DNA from: Kineococcus endophyticus
GTDB taxonomy: Bacteria; Actinomycetota; Actinomycetes; Actinomycetales; Kineococcaceae
Direction: 5' to 3'
Assembly: GCF_040796495.1 (NCBI RefSeq)
Contig: NZ_JBFNQN010000006.1
Coordinates: forward strand, 186,001 to 250,000
DNA: 64,000 nucleotides
The notes under the pieces were generated by a model. That model did not search any database, was not told where the DNA came from, and worked only from the letters and a program-made list of their open reading frames with translations. Below, one piece after another: positions 1 through 7,809 of this stretch. The position numbers and the translations under genes are program-made. Positions within the stretch are counted from its first letter, which is position 1. Every line of letters starts with the position of its first letter.

Positions 1-1175
1 AACCCTGTCGGGGCGCTGCCGGGGGCGACGAGGACCTCGGCGTCGGGGAACGCCGCGACGAGTGCCTCGGCGGGTGTGGTGGGCCGGACCGCGGGGGTCA
101 CCTTGGCGAACGTGCCGCCCTGCAGGCAGGGGACGACGGCGTTCGGGCCCAGGACCGCCAGCGTGCGGCCGGCGACCGTCCGCAGCGGGAGGATCCCACC
201 GTCGTCGTGCAGCAGGACGGTGCCGGCGGCGGCCGCGGTGCGCAGCAGTTCCACCCGCTCCGCCGCGTCGCCCGGGGCGACGGTGCCGGTCCGGGCCACC
301 CGGCGGCCGAGCCGGACGACGCGGTCGGCGGCGTCGCGCACCCGGTCCGCCGGGACGGCGCCGGCGCGGACGGCGTCGGCCAACGCCGGCCCGAAGCACC
401 GCGGCGCGCCCGGCATCTCGAGGTCGAGACCGGCGAGCGCGGAGGCGACCGTGTCGCGCGTGGCGAACCAGTCGGACATCGTCACCCCGTCGAAACCCCA
501 CTCCTCGCGCAGGACGCGCAGCAGGGCGGAGTTCTCGCAGCAGTGCTCGCCGCGGACGCGGTTGTAAGCGGTGAGGACCGTCCAGACGCCGGCCTCGACG
601 GCGGCTTCGAACGGGGCCAGGTACACCTCGCGCAGTTCCCGCTCGTCGACCGCGACGTCCATCGCCTGGCGGCGCGTCTCGGTGTCGTTGGCGACGAAGT
701 GCTTGGCGCACGCGGCGACCCCGTGCTCCTGCAGGCCCCGGATCCAGGCCGCCCCCAGGACGGAGGTCAGGTGCGGGTCCTCGGAGAACATCTCGAAGGC
801 CCGGCCCGAGAACGGGGTGCGCGGCAGGTTGAGGTTGGGGCCCAGCACGACGTCGACGCCGTCGCGGCGCGCGTCCTCTCCGAGCAGGCCGGCGACGCGC
901 CGGACGAGGTCGGGGTCCCAGCTCGCCGCGAGGGACGTGCCCGAGGGCAGCAGGGTCGCGGTGTCGCGTTCGTCCATCGTGCGGCTGACGAGCCCGAGGG
1001 GCCCGTCGAGGAGCGTGAGTTCCGCGACCCCGGCCACCGGCAGCCCGTGGGCCGTCCAGCCGTTCACCCCGGCCGTCGCGGCGGCCAGTTCGTCGAGCGG
1101 CAGCTCGTCGAGGGGCAGCTCGTCGAGGGGCAGGTCCCCGACCGCGGATCCGGTGGCCTCCTGGAGCTCGGTCAC
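1..1175 (-). CDS. Glycoside hydrolase family 3 beta-glucosidase, C-terminus cut by window edge
   Basis: This is the N-terminal part of a GH3 beta-glycosidase, which hydrolyses terminal beta-glucosides or related sugars; the C-terminal domains lie outside the window. The GH3 catalytic domain is clear. It has a KHF-VANDTE motif near residue 157, the EEWGFDGVTMSDW block near residue 230 whose Asp is the family nucleophile, and the MPG motif just after it. The GTG start is chosen because GTGA overlaps the stop of the upstream flavin monooxygenase gene by 4 bp. The N-terminus carries three LPLDEL-type repeats from a 15-bp tandem repeat. No signal peptide is seen, so it is probably cytoplasmic. Substrate is unknown; context suggests a plant glycoside. 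Confidence 0.88.
   Translation of the reverse strand, partial: MTELQEATGSAVGDLPLDELPLDELPLDELAAATAGVNGWTAHGLPVAGVAELTLLDGPLGLVSRTMDERDTATLLPSGTSLAASWDPDLVRRVAGLLGEDARRDGVDVVLGPNLNLPRTPFSGRAFEMFSEDPHLTSVLGAAWIRGLQEHGVAACAKHFVANDTETRRQAMDVAVDERELREVYLAPFEAAVEAGVWTVLTAYNRVRGEHCCENSALLRVLREEWGFDGVTMSDWFATRDTVASALAGLDLEMPGAPRCFGPALADAVRAGAVPADRVRDAADRVVRLGRRVARTGTVAPGDAAERVELLRTAAAAGTVLLHDDGGILPLRTVAGRTLAVLGPNAVVPCLQGGTFAKVTPAVRPTTPAEALVAAFPDAEVLVAPGSAPTG
1091..1135. repeat. 15-bp tandem repeat inside the GH3 gene (3 copies)
   Basis: Three consecutive 15-bp units (cgtcgagSggcagct, the last differing at one base) encode repeated L-P-L-D-E near residues 14-30 of the GH3 protein. The repeat is in frame, so slippage would change the protein by five residues at a time. 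Confidence 0.85.
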
Positions 1176-2278
1176 GCCATCGTCCGGAAGTTCGGCATGA
1201 CGCGCTCGGCGAACAGGCGCATCGACTGGTCCGTCGCGCGACGGCGTTCGGGGGTCAGGGGACCGCCCATGAAGCCCCCGAGGAGGTTCCCGACGCCGAG
1301 GTCGGCGTACTGCTTCAGCTTGGCGGTCACAGTCTCGGGGGAGCCGTGCAGGCACCACACGCGCTTCCACTCCGGGGTGGTGCCGTCGGTGGGTTCCCTC
1401 AGGTCGACGCCGCTGATGGCCTCGGCCTTCTTGTTCGCGACGAACTCGCGCTCGACGGTGCGCTGGTACTGCCCGAGCAGGACGTCGAGCTCGGCCTCGG
1501 CCTGCTCGTCGGTCTCGGCGAGGTGGACGTACTGGTAGCTGTGCGTCGTCCACTCCAGCGCGTGGTCGAGGACGGGCTGCGCGTGGCCTGCGGCCTCGAG
1601 CGCGGTGCGGTAGCGCTGGTAGGACGCCGCGAACACGGTGAACGGGTCCTCCGGCACCATGTCGTGCGGCGGGAGGAAGTTGAGGATGAACGCCGGCTGG
1701 CCCAGGGCTGCAGCGCGTTCGGTGCTGGAGGGGCGGGCGGCGACCGGCATCATCGTGGGTGTCCGGCCACCGTAGGGCGTCGGGCTGATGCGGCTGACGA
1801 CGGCGCCGGAGTAGTGCGAGTTCGAGAACTGCACGGGTTCGTCGTCCGGCTGCTTCGCGAACAACCGGCCGACGACCTCCAGGTTCTCCTGGGACAGCCG
1901 CGAGGTGTCCTGGAAGTTGACGCCGAACCCGATGGACTCCTCCGGCGTGGTGCCCGATCCCACGCCCACGAGCAGCTTGCCGTCGGTGAGCTGGTCGAGC
2001 AGGGCCAGCCGCTCGGCGAACCGCACGGGGTGGTGCAGCGGGACGGTCTGGACCGAGAACCCGTACCAGAGCTCGGGGTGCCGGGCCGCGAGGTAGGCCG
2101 CGAACATGAACGGGTCGCTGGCCTGCGGGGCGTAGCCGGTGAAGTGGTGGTCGGGCTGGAAGACGGCGTCGAAACCCAGCTCGGCGCCGCGGTCGACGTG
2201 CTCGACGAGGGCGTCCATGACGGCGCGGTCCTCGGACGGAGCCGTCGAGCGGGTGGTGAGGAAGAGGGAGAAGTGCAC
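1172..2278 (-). CDS. LLM-class flavin-dependent monooxygenase
   Basis: A bacterial luciferase-like monooxygenase of 368 residues, the usual family length. These enzymes use reduced FMN or F420 and oxygen to oxidise small organic molecules in the cytoplasm. The N-terminal barrel strand HFSLFLTTRS, the GFDAVFQPDHHF segment and the GVGSG-type phosphate-binding stretch support the family. The GTG start at 2278 has a GGAG ribosome-binding site 7 nt upstream. The longer in-frame extension is arginine/proline-rich shadow sequence and is rejected. It lies 14 bp downstream of a flavin reductase gene, so the two probably form a two-component monooxygenase. It overlaps the GH3 gene by 4 bp. The substrate cannot be read from sequence. 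Confidence 0.88.
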   Translation of the reverse strand: MHFSLFLTTRSTAPSEDRAVMDALVEHVDRGAELGFDAVFQPDHHFTGYAPQASDPFMFAAYLAARHPELWYGFSVQTVPLHHPVRFAERLALLDQLTDGKLLVGVGSGTTPEESIGFGVNFQDTSRLSQENLEVVGRLFAKQPDDEPVQFSNSHYSGAVVSRISPTPYGGRTPTMMPVAARPSSTERAAALGQPAFILNFLPPHDMVPEDPFTVFAASYQRYRTALEAAGHAQPVLDHALEWTTHSYQYVHLAETDEQAEAELDVLLGQYQRTVEREFVANKKAEAISGVDLREPTDGTTPEWKRVWCLHGSPETVTAKLKQYADLGVGNLLGGFMGGPLTPERRRATDQSMRLFAERVMPNFRTMA

Positions 2279-2292
2279 GGTGGGCTCCGGTC

Positions 2293-2823
2293 TCAGACGA
2301 GGGTGGGGACGCCGTAGGCGCCACGGGAGAAGACGAGGGAGTGGGGCACGTCCGGGTCGGCCCCCAGGGCGACGACGCGGCCGAGGACGAGGTCGTGGTC
2401 GCCGGTCTCGAGGACGTCCTCGACGACGCACTCGACCCACGCTGCGGCGCCGTGCACGACGTGACCACCGCCGGGCGTCCGGTCCCAGCCGAAGCGCTCG
2501 AACCGGTCGTCCTCCTTGCGGGCGAACGCCCGGCAGACGTCGACCTGGTGCCCGGCCAGGACGCTCGCGGTGAACGCCCCCGCGGCGCGGACCAGCGGCC
2601 AGGTCGTCGAGGCCCGGTCGGGCAGGAAGCAGACGAGCGGCGGGTCGAGGGAGACCGACCCGAACGTGCCGACGACCATCGCCGCCGAGGGGCGGTCGTC
2701 GGCAGGACCGCCGGCCGTGACGAGGGTGACGCCGGTCGGCACGTGGCCGAGGACCGAGCGGAACGCGCGGGCGTCCCCGGCCGGGACGGGGGTCAGGGGG
2801 GTCGCTGTCGCGAGCTCGGGCAT
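2293..2823 (-). CDS. Flavin reductase family protein
   Basis: A 176-residue flavin reductase (HpaC/ActVB-type fold). It uses NAD(P)H to reduce free FMN or FAD and hands it to a partner monooxygenase, here most likely the luciferase-like protein encoded 14 bp downstream. Typical features are FRSVLGHVPTGVTLVTA near residue 22, the VGTFGSVSLDPPLVCF core, and a GDHDLVLGRVV strand near the C-terminus. The ATG is preceded by GGAAGGTC at good spacing. It is the first gene of a minus-strand operon that reads into the GH3 gene. It is divergent from a TetR gene, with a palindromic operator between them, so TetR control of the whole unit is likely. Confidence 0.88.
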   Translation of the reverse strand: MPELATATPLTPVPAGDARAFRSVLGHVPTGVTLVTAGGPADDRPSAAMVVGTFGSVSLDPPLVCFLPDRASTTWPLVRAAGAFTASVLAGHQVDVCRAFARKEDDRFERFGWDRTPGGGHVVHGAAAWVECVVEDVLETGDHDLVLGRVVALGADPDVPHSLVFSRGAYGVPTLV

Positions 2824-2874
2824 CTGCGGGACCTTCCGGTGGAGGCGGCGGTGCCAGGACCGAACGGACTCGAA

Positions 2875-2892
2875 TCAGAATCCGTGTTCTGA
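2875..2892. promoter_or_regulatory. Palindromic operator between flavin reductase operon and tetR
   Basis: A perfect 6-6-6 inverted repeat, TCAGAA-tccgtg-TTCTGA, lies 52 bp from the flavin reductase start and 60 bp from the tetR start. It is the only clear palindrome in the divergent gap, so it is the best candidate binding site for the adjacent TetR protein. Confidence 0.55.
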
Positions 2893-2937
2893 ACAGTAGG
2901 TGGGCCCGTCCGCCCCGTCAACCACCGCCCGCTGGGC

Positions 2938-2943
2938 TAGGTT
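2938..2943 (+). promoter_or_regulatory. -10 box of a leaderless tetR promoter
   Basis: TAGGTT matches the actinobacterial TANNNT -10 consensus and ends 8 nt before the tetR GTG. No ribosome-binding site lies between them, so transcription probably starts at or next to the start codon. Confidence 0.5.
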
Positions 2944-2951
2944 CGGGAACC

Positions 2952-3638
2952 GTGTCCGACCGACCCGACCCGGCCCACGCCCCCGCGCTCGCCGTGCAGG
3001 AGGGCCCGGCGATCCGCGAACCCCTGCAGGCCCGCAGCCGCGAGTCCTTCGCGCGCGTCCAGGACGCGGCGCTGAACCTGTTGCGGGAGAAGGGGGACGA
3101 CTCGTTCACCCTGGCCGAGGTGAGCGAGCGCTCGGGGGTCTCCACCGGCAGCATCTACGGGCGGGTCAAGGGCAAGGACGCGCTGCTGCGCCTCGTCCAC
3201 GTCCGCGAACTCGAACGCATCGATGCCGACACCGAGGCCGTCCTGGCAGCGGCCCTGGAGGGCCACTCCTCGGTCGAGGACGGCGTGCGCGCCCTCGTGA
3301 GCGCCCTCGCCGAGCTCCTGCGCGCCGAGGCGGGGGTGCTGCGGCCCTTCATGCTGCGCGCCGTGCACGACGCCGAGGTCGCCCGGGCCGGCAAGCGGTC
3401 CTCGGACCGCGCCATCGAAGCGTTCTGCGGCGGCCTGTTGCGCTACCGGGACCAGATCCGCCGCGACGACCCGCAGGCGGCCGTGGAGTGGTGCCACACC
3501 GTCGTCTACAGCGTCCTGGCCCGCCGGTTGGGCCTCGGCAGCACCGCCGAGGGGGCCGACCCCACGGACCTCGGCGTCATGGTCGAGCGGCTCGCGTCGA
3601 TGGTGACCTCGTACCTCACGAGCCCGGACCCGCACTGA
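2952..3638 (+). CDS. TetR/AcrR family transcriptional regulator
   Basis: A 228-residue TetR-type repressor. The DNA-binding helix-turn-helix is at about residues 30-80 (FARVQDAALNLLREKG, then LAEVSERSGVSTGSIYGRVKGKDALL). The remaining all-helical part is the ligand-binding and dimerisation domain. GTG at 2952 is used because a TANNNT box sits immediately upstream. It is divergent from the flavin reductase/monooxygenase/GH3 operon and upstream of the sugar transporter/isomerase operon, so it may control both. The ligand is unknown; a phenolic glycoside or its aglycone would fit the neighbours. Confidence 0.88.
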   Translation: MSDRPDPAHAPALAVQEGPAIREPLQARSRESFARVQDAALNLLREKGDDSFTLAEVSERSGVSTGSIYGRVKGKDALLRLVHVRELERIDADTEAVLAAALEGHSSVEDGVRALVSALAELLRAEAGVLRPFMLRAVHDAEVARAGKRSSDRAIEAFCGGLLRYRDQIRRDDPQAAVEWCHTVVYSVLARRLGLGSTAEGADPTDLGVMVERLASMVTSYLTSPDPH

Positions 3639-3643
3639 CCCGA

Positions 3644-3672
3644 CCGTCCCATCCGCCGTGTGGATGGGACGG
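3644..3672 (+). terminator. Hairpin after tetR
   Basis: Inverted repeat CCGTCCCATCC / GGATGGGACGG, 11-bp perfect arms with a 7-nt loop, begins 6 nt after the tetR stop. It most likely ends tetR transcription; a second role as an operator for the transporter operon cannot be excluded. Confidence 0.6.
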
Positions 3673-3748
3673 ATGGGGAACGGTTGTTTCCCTTCCCCCG
3701 CTCCTGCCAGCACAGTGTCGTCAGGTACTGCGCGAAGGAGCGGAGAGC

Positions 3749-5149
3749 ATGACCCACCCCCTGGTGCGGAGCGTCGCAGCTCCGGCCCCACCGGCCCCGG
3801 CAGCGCTGCCCTTGCGGCGGCGGGAGGAGTTCGCTTACGGCGCCGGCGACCTGGCCTCGAACCTGTCGTGGAACTTCGTCGGCTCGTTCCTGCTCTTCTA
3901 CTACACGAACGTCGCCGGAGTCCCGATCGCGGTGCTGGGCACGCTCTTCCTCGTCGCCCGGCTGCTCGACGCCGTCGTGGACCCCTTCATCGGCGTCCTC
4001 GTCGACCGCACCTCCTCGCGGTTCGGCCGGGCCCGGCCCTACCTGCTCTTCGCCGCCGTCCCGTTCGGCGCGCTGGGGGTGCTGACGTTCACCGTCCCCG
4101 ACGTCGGGGACTCCGCCAAGCTCGTCTACGCCTTCGTCACGTACCTGACGCTGGGGATCCTCTTCTCGCTGGTCAACGTCCCGTACAGCGCGCTGCTGCC
4201 CATGATGACGCGCGACCGCGACGAGCGGATGCGGCTCGGGTCCTTGCGGGCCGTGGGGTCCTCTGTGGGCACGATCGTCGTGACGGCCGGCACCACCCCC
4301 CTCGTCGCCGCGCTCGGCGGTGGTCAGCACGGGTGGACGACGGCGACGGTCCTCTACAGCGTGCTCAGCGTCGGCTTCTTCGCCTGGACCTTTGCCGGCT
4401 GCCGCGAACGGCACACCCTCCCCGTGGACCCGCGCACGCACGACCTGCGCGCCACCGTCCGCGGCCTGCCGCGCAACCGGGCCTGGACCGTCACGGTCGC
4501 CTACGGAGTCCTCAACTTCGTCCGCCTCGGGCTCGTGCTCGCCGTCACCATCTACTTCGCCCTCGACGTCCTGCGGCGGCCGGCGGCCGTCTCGGTCCTG
4601 CTGCCCCTGGTCTCCGGGGCGATGCTCGTCGGAGGGCTGCTCGCCCCGCGGTACTACCGGCGCCTTGGGCTGCGCCGGGGGAACCTGGTGGCCCTGGCCG
4701 TCGGCGGACTCGCGTGGGCCGGGCTCGGTCCGGTCGTCGGGCACTTCGGCGCGTTCGTCGCCGTCTACGCCGTCGCCAGCCTGGCGGTCGGCCTGTCCAT
4801 GACGTCGATGTTCACGATGGTCGCCGAAGCCGTCGAGCACCAGGAAGCCCGGACCGGCGCACGCCAGGAGGGCCTGCTGTCCGCCGGGGTCAGCTTCGCG
4901 GTCAAGGCCGGATCGGCCGTCGGTGCCGCCGCCGTCGCCTACGCGCTGGCGTGGGCCGGGTACGACCCCTCCTCGCCGGGGTCGGCGACCGGCACCGTGA
5001 GTTCCCTCTACCTGCACGTCCCGCTCGTGCTCATCGCCCTGCAGGCCGTCGTCGTCCTCCTCTGGCCGACCACGCTGCCGGGCGCCGACCGAACCCCTGC
5101 TCGAACCCCTGCTCGAACCCCTGCTCGAACCCAGGAGACCGTCCGATGA
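3749..5149 (+). CDS. GPH (MelB-like) sugar/glycoside:cation symporter
   Basis: A 466-residue integral membrane transporter of the glycoside-pentoside-hexuronide family. It imports a glycoside with Na+ or H+. About twelve membrane segments are visible. The family signature is near residues 58-95 (LLDAVVDPFIGVLVDRTSSRFGR), and the Asp residues of that helix are the usual cation ligands. The ATG follows gaaggagcggagag. Upstream in-frame extension is low-complexity R/P/G sequence and is rejected. Its stop overlaps the next ATG (ATGA). It heads a four-gene operon with two TIM-barrel proteins and a C-glycoside deglycosidase beta-like protein, so the cargo is probably a sugar conjugate used by them. 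The C-terminus carries a T-P-A-R repeat. Confidence 0.9.
   Translation: MTHPLVRSVAAPAPPAPAALPLRRREEFAYGAGDLASNLSWNFVGSFLLFYYTNVAGVPIAVLGTLFLVARLLDAVVDPFIGVLVDRTSSRFGRARPYLLFAAVPFGALGVLTFTVPDVGDSAKLVYAFVTYLTLGILFSLVNVPYSALLPMMTRDRDERMRLGSLRAVGSSVGTIVVTAGTTPLVAALGGGQHGWTTATVLYSVLSVGFFAWTFAGCRERHTLPVDPRTHDLRATVRGLPRNRAWTVTVAYGVLNFVRLGLVLAVTIYFALDVLRRPAAVSVLLPLVSGAMLVGGLLAPRYYRRLGLRRGNLVALAVGGLAWAGLGPVVGHFGAFVAVYAVASLAVGLSMTSMFTMVAEAVEHQEARTGARQEGLLSAGVSFAVKAGSAVGAAAVAYALAWAGYDPSSPGSATGTVSSLYLHVPLVLIALQAVVVLLWPTTLPGADRTPARTPARTPARTQETVR
5090..5133. repeat. 12-bp tandem repeat at the transporter C-terminus
   Basis: The unit cgaacccctgct is repeated about 3.6 times, coding R-T-P-A repeats at the cytoplasmic end of the symporter. 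It ends 12 bp before the downstream start codon and overlaps the region carrying that gene's ribosome-binding site (ccaggagacc). Confidence 0.88.
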
Positions 5150-6171
5150 CCCACCGCATCACCCGGGGCGTCAGCCTCTACTCGTTCCAGGAGGAGTTCT
5201 TCCTGCGCACGATGACGATCCGCGACGCCGTCGCCGTGGCCGCCCGCATCGGCGCCCGCGACATCGAGATCATCCCCGAGCAGTCGATCCCGGGGTTCCC
5301 GCACGTCACCGATGCGTGGGTCGAGCAGTGGCACGCGACCATGGCCGAGTTCGGGACCCGTCCCCTCGCCTACGACTTCTTCCTCGACACCCTGCGCCAC
5401 CCGGGCCGCCGGCTCACCCACGAGGAGCAGGTCGCCTCGGTGCGCCGCGACGTCGACCTGGCGGTCCGCCTCGGCACGACGATGCTGCGGGCCATCATCA
5501 GCACGCCCGCCGAGGTGCTGCGCGACGCCGCCCCCTACGCCGAGGAGGCCGGCGTGAGGCTCCTGCTGGAGGTGCACGCGCCGTTCCACTACCGGCACCC
5601 GTGGGTGCTGCAGCACCTCGAGGTCATGGACGCCCTCGACTCGCCCGCGCTGGGGTTCATGCCCGACATGGGGTGCTTCGTCGAACGCTTCCCGCGCGTG
5701 GCTTCCGAACGCGCCCTGCGCGAGGGCGCCCGCAAGGACCTCGTCGACCTGGTCGTGAAGACGTACGACGACCACGGGGACGTGCACGGGCTCATGGACA
5801 CCGTCGGCTACAGCGGCGGGGGACCGGTCGAGGTCGGCCTCGCCCGCCAGGCCACCCACTACACGTGGCGCGACCCGCGGATGCTGCTCGAGCAGATGCA
5901 CCGCACCCACCACGTGCAGGCCAAGTTCTACGAGATGACCGACGACGGCGTGGAGTACTCCATCCCCTACGACCGCATCGTCGACGTCCTCGTCGAGGGC
6001 GGGTACCAGGGGTGCCTGTCGAGCGAGTACGAGGGGAACCGGCACGTCCAGGACGCCTTCCCGGTGGACTCCGTCGAGCAGGTCACCCGCCAGCACGCGA
6101 TGTTCGAGCGGCTGCTGAGCCGTCACGAGAGCGTGCCGACCACCGGGCCGACGACAGAGCAGGAGGGCTGA
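5146..6171 (+). CDS. Sugar isomerase/epimerase-like TIM barrel; probable C-glycoside deglycosidase alpha subunit
   Basis: A 341-residue AP-endonuclease-2-type TIM barrel. Metal-ligand candidates are E142 and H144 in LLLEVHAPF, D174 in GFMPDMG and E294 in SSEYEG. On its own it would be called a sugar phosphate isomerase/epimerase. The next gene, 6 bp downstream, encodes a homologue of the small C-glycoside deglycosidase beta subunit. In characterised CarBC/DgpBC complexes the alpha subunit is a TIM barrel of this size, which cleaves the C-C bond of 3-oxo-C-glycosides. It is therefore proposed as the alpha subunit. The start overlaps the transporter stop by 4 bp (ATGA). Family is certain; deglycosidase activity is inference. 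Confidence 0.82.
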   Translation: MTHRITRGVSLYSFQEEFFLRTMTIRDAVAVAARIGARDIEIIPEQSIPGFPHVTDAWVEQWHATMAEFGTRPLAYDFFLDTLRHPGRRLTHEEQVASVRRDVDLAVRLGTTMLRAIISTPAEVLRDAAPYAEEAGVRLLLEVHAPFHYRHPWVLQHLEVMDALDSPALGFMPDMGCFVERFPRVASERALREGARKDLVDLVVKTYDDHGDVHGLMDTVGYSGGGPVEVGLARQATHYTWRDPRMLLEQMHRTHHVQAKFYEMTDDGVEYSIPYDRIVDVLVEGGYQGCLSSEYEGNRHVQDAFPVDSVEQVTRQHAMFERLLSRHESVPTTGPTTEQEG

Positions 6172-6177
6172 TCCGCC

Positions 6178-6570
6178 GTGTTCGAGAAGTACGTGATCGT
6201 GCCGGGGACGTTGCGCAACGTCGTGGAGTCCGGTCGGGCCACGGCCTACGAACTGGGGGTGCGGATGCCGTACTACCGCGGGCTGGGGCTCTCGATGGTC
6301 GAGGACGTGTCGGTGACCGTCGACGGGGTGCGGGCCGAGCCCGCCGCCACGACGTTCACCGTGCACGGCAACAGCTACCCGCTGACCGCGATGGGTGAGG
6401 TCGTGGACGACCGCTGGGAACTGGGGGAGGTGGCGACCGTCCGGGTGGAGCACCCCGGCGGACTCGCGGCCGGCGTCCACGACGTCGAGGTCAGCCAACG
6501 GCTGAGGATCTCCTACATGCCCGTTCCCGGGGGTGGCCGCGCCCGCGCCGAGGTCGAACTGTCCGCCTGA
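6178..6570 (+). CDS. C-glycoside deglycosidase beta-subunit-like protein (DUF6379-type)
   Basis: A 130-residue beta-rich protein resembling the beta subunit of C-glycoside deglycosidases (DgpC/CarC, DUF6379). Visible blocks are KYVIVPGTLRNVV at the N-terminus, YELGVRMPYYRGLGLSMVEDV in the middle and F-T-V-H-G-N-S-Y-P near residue 60. Known beta subunits pack against the TIM-barrel alpha subunit. The GTG start sits 6 bp after the alpha-like gene, whose last codons carry the aggagg ribosome-binding site, so the two are translationally linked. The length fits the family. The call rests on recalled family features, not a search. Confidence 0.75.
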   Translation: MFEKYVIVPGTLRNVVESGRATAYELGVRMPYYRGLGLSMVEDVSVTVDGVRAEPAATTFTVHGNSYPLTAMGEVVDDRWELGEVATVRVEHPGGLAAGVHDVEVSQRLRISYMPVPGGGRARAEVELSA

Positions 6571-6613
6571 CCGACTCCGCCGCCGAACCGCCCCCACGCT
6601 GGAAGGAACCACC

Positions 6614-7408
6614 GTGCCGCACACCCTGGCCCCGAACGTCGAACTCCTCTTCACCGAGGCCGGCGACTACCCCGACCGCGTGCGTGCCGCCGCCGCCGCG
6701 GGTTTCACGTCCGTGGAGATGTGGGGCCCGACCGGCCGCGACGCCCCCGCGAAGCCGAAGGACCTGCGTGCCCTCGAGGAGGCGTTGCAGGAGACCGGGC
6801 TGCGGCTGGAGGCGCAGCTCGCCGAACCCCGTACCCAGTTCATGATCCCGCCGAAGGACCACGGCGACTTCTACCGCGGCATCGAGGAAGGGGCCCGCAT
6901 CGCCGCAGACCTCGGGTGCCCGCGGATCGTCGTGCAGGGCGGGACGGGTTTCGGCGGCCGCAAGCGCGCCGACCAGCACGAGGAACTGGCCGGGATCTAC
7001 CGTCGTGCGCTGGAACTCGTCGAGGGCTCCGGTGTCGTCCTCGTGCTCGAACCGGTCAACACCCGCGTCGACCACCCGGGGACCCTGCTGGACCGCACGG
7101 CGGACGCCGTGGACGTCGCCCGGCAGGTCGACTCACCGCAGTTCGGGATCCTGCTGGACGTCTACCACTCCCGCGTCATGGGGGAGGACCTGGCCGAGGA
7201 GCTGGACCGCGCCGGTGACCTCGTCCGCTACGTCCAGGTGGCCGACGCCCCCGGCCGCGGGGAACCGGGCTCCGGGTCGGTGGACTGGCCGGCGGTCTTT
7301 GCGACGCTGACGTCCGCCGGCTACGACGGCCCGGTGGGTCTGGAGTACGCGCCGACGACGGACTCCGCCACGTCCACGAAGCTCGTGCGCGAGATCGCCT
7401 CGCGCTGA
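6614..7408 (+). CDS. Hydroxypyruvate isomerase-like TIM-barrel protein
   Basis: A 264-residue Hyi-type xylose-isomerase-like TIM barrel. Likely metal ligands are Glu in VLVLEPVN, Asp in GILLDVYHS and Glu in VGLEYAP. The VQVADAPGRGEPGSGSVDW block is the hallmark of the hydroxypyruvate isomerase family. Members interconvert small keto and aldehyde sugar acids, or act as isomerases of 3-keto sugars in glycoside catabolism. The GTG start follows GGAAGGA at 4-nt spacing. It is the last gene of the transporter/deglycosidase operon, so it probably processes the oxidised sugar released by the upstream complex. Exact substrate unknown. Confidence 0.82.
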   Translation: MPHTLAPNVELLFTEAGDYPDRVRAAAAAGFTSVEMWGPTGRDAPAKPKDLRALEEALQETGLRLEAQLAEPRTQFMIPPKDHGDFYRGIEEGARIAADLGCPRIVVQGGTGFGGRKRADQHEELAGIYRRALELVEGSGVVLVLEPVNTRVDHPGTLLDRTADAVDVARQVDSPQFGILLDVYHSRVMGEDLAEELDRAGDLVRYVQVADAPGRGEPGSGSVDWPAVFATLTSAGYDGPVGLEYAPTTDSATSTKLVREIASR

Positions 7409-7422
7409 CCTGCTGCGTGCCC

Positions 7423-7767
7423 TCAGTCGACGATGTCGAAGATCGTCACGAGCTTGGTGACCTGGAGCAGGTAGAGCACCTGCGGCGCGGGCTTGACGAG
7501 GGTCACGCGGTGCGGGGTGACGGCCCGCGTGAGCCGGACGAGGAACGAGGCTCCCGTGGACTCCAGGAACGTCACCGCCGACAGGTCGACCCGGACGGGC
7601 AACCCGGCGGCGCCGGCCCGGGCGCAGAGGTCGTCGAGGACGGACCCCAGGGCGGCGTCCACCTCACCGTGGAGGGTGATCGTGGTGAGCCCGGCCTCGT
7701 GGTCGACCTCGAGGTGACCGCCGTCGGTCGCCTCGTCGGGGCCCTGGCCGGACTCGGAGTTGATCAC
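7423..7767 (-). CDS. STAS-domain anti-anti-sigma factor
   Basis: A 114-residue single-STAS protein of the RsbV/SpoIIAA type. In partner switching, the unphosphorylated form binds an anti-sigma kinase and releases the sigma factor. The core VRVDLSAVTFLESTGASFLVRL is present, and the Ser of ESTG (about residue 69) is the site such kinases phosphorylate. GTG start. It lies 42 bp downstream of a GHKL ATPase gene in the same direction, the usual kinase/antagonist pair. It converges on the Hyi-like gene with a 14-bp gap. Confidence 0.87.
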   Translation of the reverse strand: MINSESGQGPDEATDGGHLEVDHEAGLTTITLHGEVDAALGSVLDDLCARAGAAGLPVRVDLSAVTFLESTGASFLVRLTRAVTPHRVTLVKPAPQVLYLLQVTKLVTIFDIVD

Positions 7768-7809
7768 GCTGGTCCTTCGCTTCGTCGTCCGTCCCGGTCC
7801 GGAACGGTC

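Noticed and set aside
207-1538. Long plus-strand open frame opposite the GH3 gene
   Set aside because: Its residues are arginine/glycine-rich shadow sequence; the minus strand shows a complete GH3 motif set.
2279-2440. N-terminal extension of the flavin monooxygenase
   Set aside because: The extension is Arg/Pro-rich and overlaps the flavin reductase gene; the GTG at 2278 has a ribosome-binding site.
2900-3748. Long in-frame extension in front of the GPH transporter
   Set aside because: It runs through tetR in another frame with low-complexity composition; the ATG at 3749 has a ribosome-binding site.
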